Below, piece after piece: positions 6,601 through 8,997 of a DNA stretch of 8,997 bases. A model generated the notes under the pieces. It searched no databases. It was not told where the DNA came from and saw only the letters and a program-made list of their open reading frames with translations. This DNA comes from JAWLFY01 sp964462125 (GTDB taxonomy: Bacteria > Planctomycetota > Planctomycetia > Pirellulales > Pirellulaceae), in the NCBI GenBank assembly GCA_964462125.1, contig CAYWXT010000232.1:1-8997 (forward strand), written 5' to 3'. Position 1 is the first letter of the stretch. Each line of letters opens with the position of its first letter. The position numbers were made by a program, and so were the translations under genes.

Positions 6601-7890
6601 ATGCAGCCGGCCTCCTCCCTCAGTGTATCGTCGATGCGTTTCCTGTTGGCCAGTTGTCTTGCCATCGCCGCCGTGGTGGGCAGCGTCCGGAGTGGATTGG
6701 CCCAGTCCGAGGACGCATCCCCCCCGTCCCGGCAGCCGCCAGCAACAAGCGACGCTACGCCCCCGGACCGAGAGGACGATCCCCTCGACGGGCGAGAAGG
6801 CCGCGAGCTGTCGCTTCGCAACTTTCGCCCCCGCAGCCAGTTGCAGGTCGCCGAGACGCCCAAGTCACAGGCCGCGTTCCCGGTGGTCGATGTGCATACG
6901 CATTTCTTCTATCGCCAGCGCCACAACCGTCAAGCGCTCGAGGATTTCGTCGCCACCATGGACCGCAACCGGATCGCAGTTTGTGTCTCCCTGGACGGAC
7001 GACTCGGCCCCCAGCTCGAGGAGCACCTGCAGTTTCTCTGGGCGGAACATCGTGATCGGTTTGTCGTCTTCGCCAACGTCGACTGGCAGGGCGACGGGGA
7101 CCCCGAGCACCCGGAGACGTGGGACTGCCACCAACCGGGGTTCGCGGAGAGAACGGCTGATGAGCTTCGCCAAGCAGTCGCCGATGGCGTGTCGGGTTTG
7201 AAGATTTTCAAACGTTTGGGACTCGACTATCGCAACCCCGACGCCTCTCTGGTCCGCATCGATGACCCGCGCTGGGATCCGATCTGGAATGTCTGTGGGG
7301 AACTGGGAATCCCCGTCCTGATTCACACCGCCGACCCAGCCGCCTTCTTTGACCCTATCGACGCGACCAACGAACGCTGGGAAGAGCTCAGCCGCCACCC
7401 GGACTGGAGTTTCCACGGCGAGCGGTTCCCCTCCCGGATGGAACTGTTGGAGGCTCGCAACCGCGTGATTGAGTGTCATGAGCAAACGCAGTTCATCGGC
7501 GCCCATGTTGCCAACAATCCGGAAGACTTGGCGACCGTCAGCGAGTGGCTTGAGCGTTATCCGAACCTGTGGATTGAAACCGCCTCCCGGATCGCTGAAC
7601 TGGGACGCCAGCCCTACACGGCGCGCGACTTTTTGATCGAGCATGCGGATCGAGTGATGTTCGGCACCGACGGCCCCCAGCCTGAAACCCGCCTGCACTT
7701 GAACTGGCGATTCTTCGAAACACGGGACGAGTACTTTCCTTACAGTGAAAAAGTGCCGCCCCCGCAGGGGCTGTGGCGGATCTATGGGGTCGATCTTCCC
7801 CGTCCGGTGCTCGAAAAGCTGTACCACGAGAACGCCGCGAAATTGATCCCCGGCATCGCGGAGCGGTTGGAGGCGCACCGCGATCGATGA
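6601..7890 (+). CDS. Exported amidohydrolase-family (amidohydro_2) metal-dependent hydrolase
   Basis: With the ATG at 6601 the protein has 429 residues. A Sec-type signal is clear: MRFLLASCLAIAAVVGSV followed by RSGLAQ and SEDA, suggesting cleavage after Gln near residue 35. A Pro/Asp/Arg-rich linker (about 36-75) leads to a TIM-barrel amidohydrolase domain with DVHTHFF (His99 and His101), GLKIFK (Lys201), PVLIHTADP (His242), FIGAHVANN (His302) and MFGTDGPQ (Asp357). This HxH...H...H...D set is the metal-site pattern of the amidohydrolase_2 group, which includes decarboxylases and lactonases as well as hydrolases, so the reaction cannot be named. It probably works outside the cytoplasm. The same frame is open from ATG 6490, but that would overlap the kinase 5' end; ATG 6580 and ATG 6634 are other options, the last giving the tidiest signal peptide. 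It is divergent from the sensor kinase. Confidence 0.9.
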   Translation: MQPASSLSVSSMRFLLASCLAIAAVVGSVRSGLAQSEDASPPSRQPPATSDATPPDREDDPLDGREGRELSLRNFRPRSQLQVAETPKSQAAFPVVDVHTHFFYRQRHNRQALEDFVATMDRNRIAVCVSLDGRLGPQLEEHLQFLWAEHRDRFVVFANVDWQGDGDPEHPETWDCHQPGFAERTADELRQAVADGVSGLKIFKRLGLDYRNPDASLVRIDDPRWDPIWNVCGELGIPVLIHTADPAAFFDPIDATNERWEELSRHPDWSFHGERFPSRMELLEARNRVIECHEQTQFIGAHVANNPEDLATVSEWLERYPNLWIETASRIAELGRQPYTARDFLIEHADRVMFGTDGPQPETRLHLNWRFFETRDEYFPYSEKVPPPQGLWRIYGVDLPRPVLEKLYHENAAKLIPGIAERLEAHRDR

Positions 7891-7941
7891 TCCAACGAAG
7901 GATCGTGCGGCACAGGCCACCCCCTTGAACCCTGGTACGAC

Positions 7942-7964
7942 CCTCGACGAAGGCCTTGTCGAGG
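7942..7964. repeat. Hairpin in the gap after the amidohydrolase gene
   Basis: CCTCGAC (7942-7948) and GTCGAGG (7958-7964) are perfect complements around a 9-nt loop that itself contains the palindrome AAGGCCTT. It lies in the 103-bp gap before the methyltransferase gene. No T-run follows, so termination or a leader structure are both only possible. Confidence 0.35.
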
Positions 7965-7993
7965 CCGTCGCCTGAAACACCTAGCGAGCCCCC

Positions 7994-8997
7994 GTGAACC
8001 AGCCCTCCTTTGCCATGCTATGTTGCGCCCACGGCGCCGAATCGGTCGTCAAGGAATCGATCGCCGGGGAGGGTTGGCGTTTAGCATTCTCGCGCCCCGG
8101 CTTCGTCACGGCCAAGCACGATGCGGCGCAACGCCCGCCCACGGGGATCTTCATCCGCACCGCCAGCCGTTCGATCGGGCAGGTGCGCGGGGAGCATTCC
8201 CCGACGATGATCGCTGAGCTCGCCCGGCAGCTCACCGGGCCGGACGAGGCCACGCCCCGATTTGACCACCTGCACGTCTGGCCCAAGGACCGATTGCCGA
8301 TTGGACGGTTCGGATTTGAACCAGGCATTGATGAGGTCTCTCGGGCGGTGGCCGATGAAATCTTCGCAGCGCTGCGGGGGGACCACCTTCGCTGCGACGC
8401 CCCCAATCGGATCGCTGAAGCGGGGGACGACGTGCTCGACATCGTCCTGGTCGACCCGTCCCACTGGTTCATCGGCACGCACCGCGCCACCGATTGGCCG
8501 AGCCGCTGGCCGGGCGGCGTTCAGCCGCTGGAGCCGAGAGACCCGCCGATCTCGCGGGCCTATTTCAAGACGGCCGAGGCGATTCAGTGGAGTGGTTTCC
8601 AGATCGAGCCGGGAGATGTGGCGGTCGAGATCGGCAGCGCCCCGGGGGGAGCCTGCGGCCGGCTCCTGGAGATGGGCTTGAATGTCATCGGGATCGATCC
8701 GGCCGAGATGGATCCGCGGATCGCCGAACACCCTCGCTTCCGCCATCTCCGCACCCGCGCCGGTGATCTGCCGCGACGGACGTTCCGGGGAGCCAAGTGG
8801 TTGCTGGTCGACTCCACGGTCACCCCAGAAAAAACCTTGGTCACGGTCAAGAACATTGTGATGCATCGGGACCGAGGCATCGCAGGCTTGCTGTTGACGA
8901 TGAAACTAGGTCGCTACGACCAGGCGGACCGAATCGCGAGCTGGACCCGGACGATCGAGGCTTGGCAGCCGAAACGGATCGACATCCGGCAACTGGC
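7994..8997 (+). CDS. RlmM/FtsJ-like RNA 2'-O-methyltransferase, 3' end outside the window
   Basis: The frame runs from GTG 7994, just after an in-frame TAG at 7982, and is open to the edge (334 codons seen). The C-terminal half is a Rossmann-type SAM-dependent methyltransferase: SRAYFKTAEA (187-196, Lys192), VEIGSAPGGACGRLLEMG (211-228, SAM-binding loop), IGIDPAEMD (232-240, Asp235), WLLVDSTV (269-276, Asp273) and LLTMKLGRYDQ (300-310, Lys304). Lys192, Asp273 and Lys304 fit the K-D-K part of the FtsJ/RlmM catalytic tetrad. The N-terminal half probably holds a THUMP-like RNA-binding region, and MNQPSFAMLCCAHG aligns with the start of E. coli RlmM, favouring GTG over ATG 8015. E. coli RlmM (366 residues) methylates C2498 of 23S rRNA; that this protein has the same target is inference. 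Roughly 30 residues are probably missing. Confidence 0.85.
   Translation, partial: MNQPSFAMLCCAHGAESVVKESIAGEGWRLAFSRPGFVTAKHDAAQRPPTGIFIRTASRSIGQVRGEHSPTMIAELARQLTGPDEATPRFDHLHVWPKDRLPIGRFGFEPGIDEVSRAVADEIFAALRGDHLRCDAPNRIAEAGDDVLDIVLVDPSHWFIGTHRATDWPSRWPGGVQPLEPRDPPISRAYFKTAEAIQWSGFQIEPGDVAVEIGSAPGGACGRLLEMGLNVIGIDPAEMDPRIAEHPRFRHLRTRAGDLPRRTFRGAKWLLVDSTVTPEKTLVTVKNIVMHRDRGIAGLLLTMKLGRYDQADRIASWTRTIEAWQPKRIDIRQL

Noticed and set aside
6865..7980. Long minus-strand open frame (371 codons) opposite the amidohydrolase
   Set aside because: It is antisense to a gene with clear metal-site motifs and a signal peptide; the translation shows no family motif. Such frames are expected opposite GC-rich genes.
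8081..8866. Minus-strand open frame (261 codons) opposite the methyltransferase
   Set aside because: The plus strand carries the SAM-binding loop and catalytic Lys/Asp residues in one open frame; the antisense product matches nothing.

Overview
This GC-rich window looks like chromosomal DNA from a planctomycete, probably of the Pirellulales type (inference). The strongest markers are a DUF1559-type prepilin-like protein with a class III prepilin leader, and a membrane Ser/Thr kinase whose catalytic loop reads HCDVKPANIL, as I recall for kinases of this phylum. Small lipoproteins, non-ATG starts and weak Shine-Dalgarno sites fit the same picture. I see no tRNA, rRNA, CRISPR array, transposase, integrase or phage gene. 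This is an ordinary housekeeping-plus-accessory stretch, not a mobile island.

Layout. Positions 1-146 hold no confident gene: there are two hairpins and an unproven reading frame that overlaps the aroC stop. The minus-strand block then reads, in transcription order from right to left: a transmembrane Ser/Thr kinase with a dCache-like sensor region (6499-4340), a short acidic repeat-bearing lipoprotein (4155-3895), a DUF1559 prepilin-like protein (3733-2648), a PA0069-type radical SAM protein (2540-1491) and chorismate synthase AroC (1400-147). On the plus strand, divergent from the kinase, lie a secreted amidohydrolase (6601-7890) and an RlmM/FtsJ-like RNA 2'-O-methyltransferase (7994 to the window edge, 3' end missing).

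How the genes relate. The minus-strand genes are probably not one operon. A good intrinsic terminator (3828-3791) separates the lipoprotein from the DUF1559 gene, and a sigma70-like promoter candidate precedes the lipoprotein. The radical SAM gene and aroC are about 90 bp apart and could be co-transcribed. The kinase and the amidohydrolase are divergent across roughly 100 bp, so shared regulation is possible but unproven. AroC makes chorismate, and the methyltransferase probably modifies rRNA.

I found no convincing undescribed multi-gene system. The items most worth a second look are an apparent AroC insertion with an altered signature motif, the non-RD dCache kinase beside a secreted hydrolase, and the in-frame tandem repeats in the lipoprotein.
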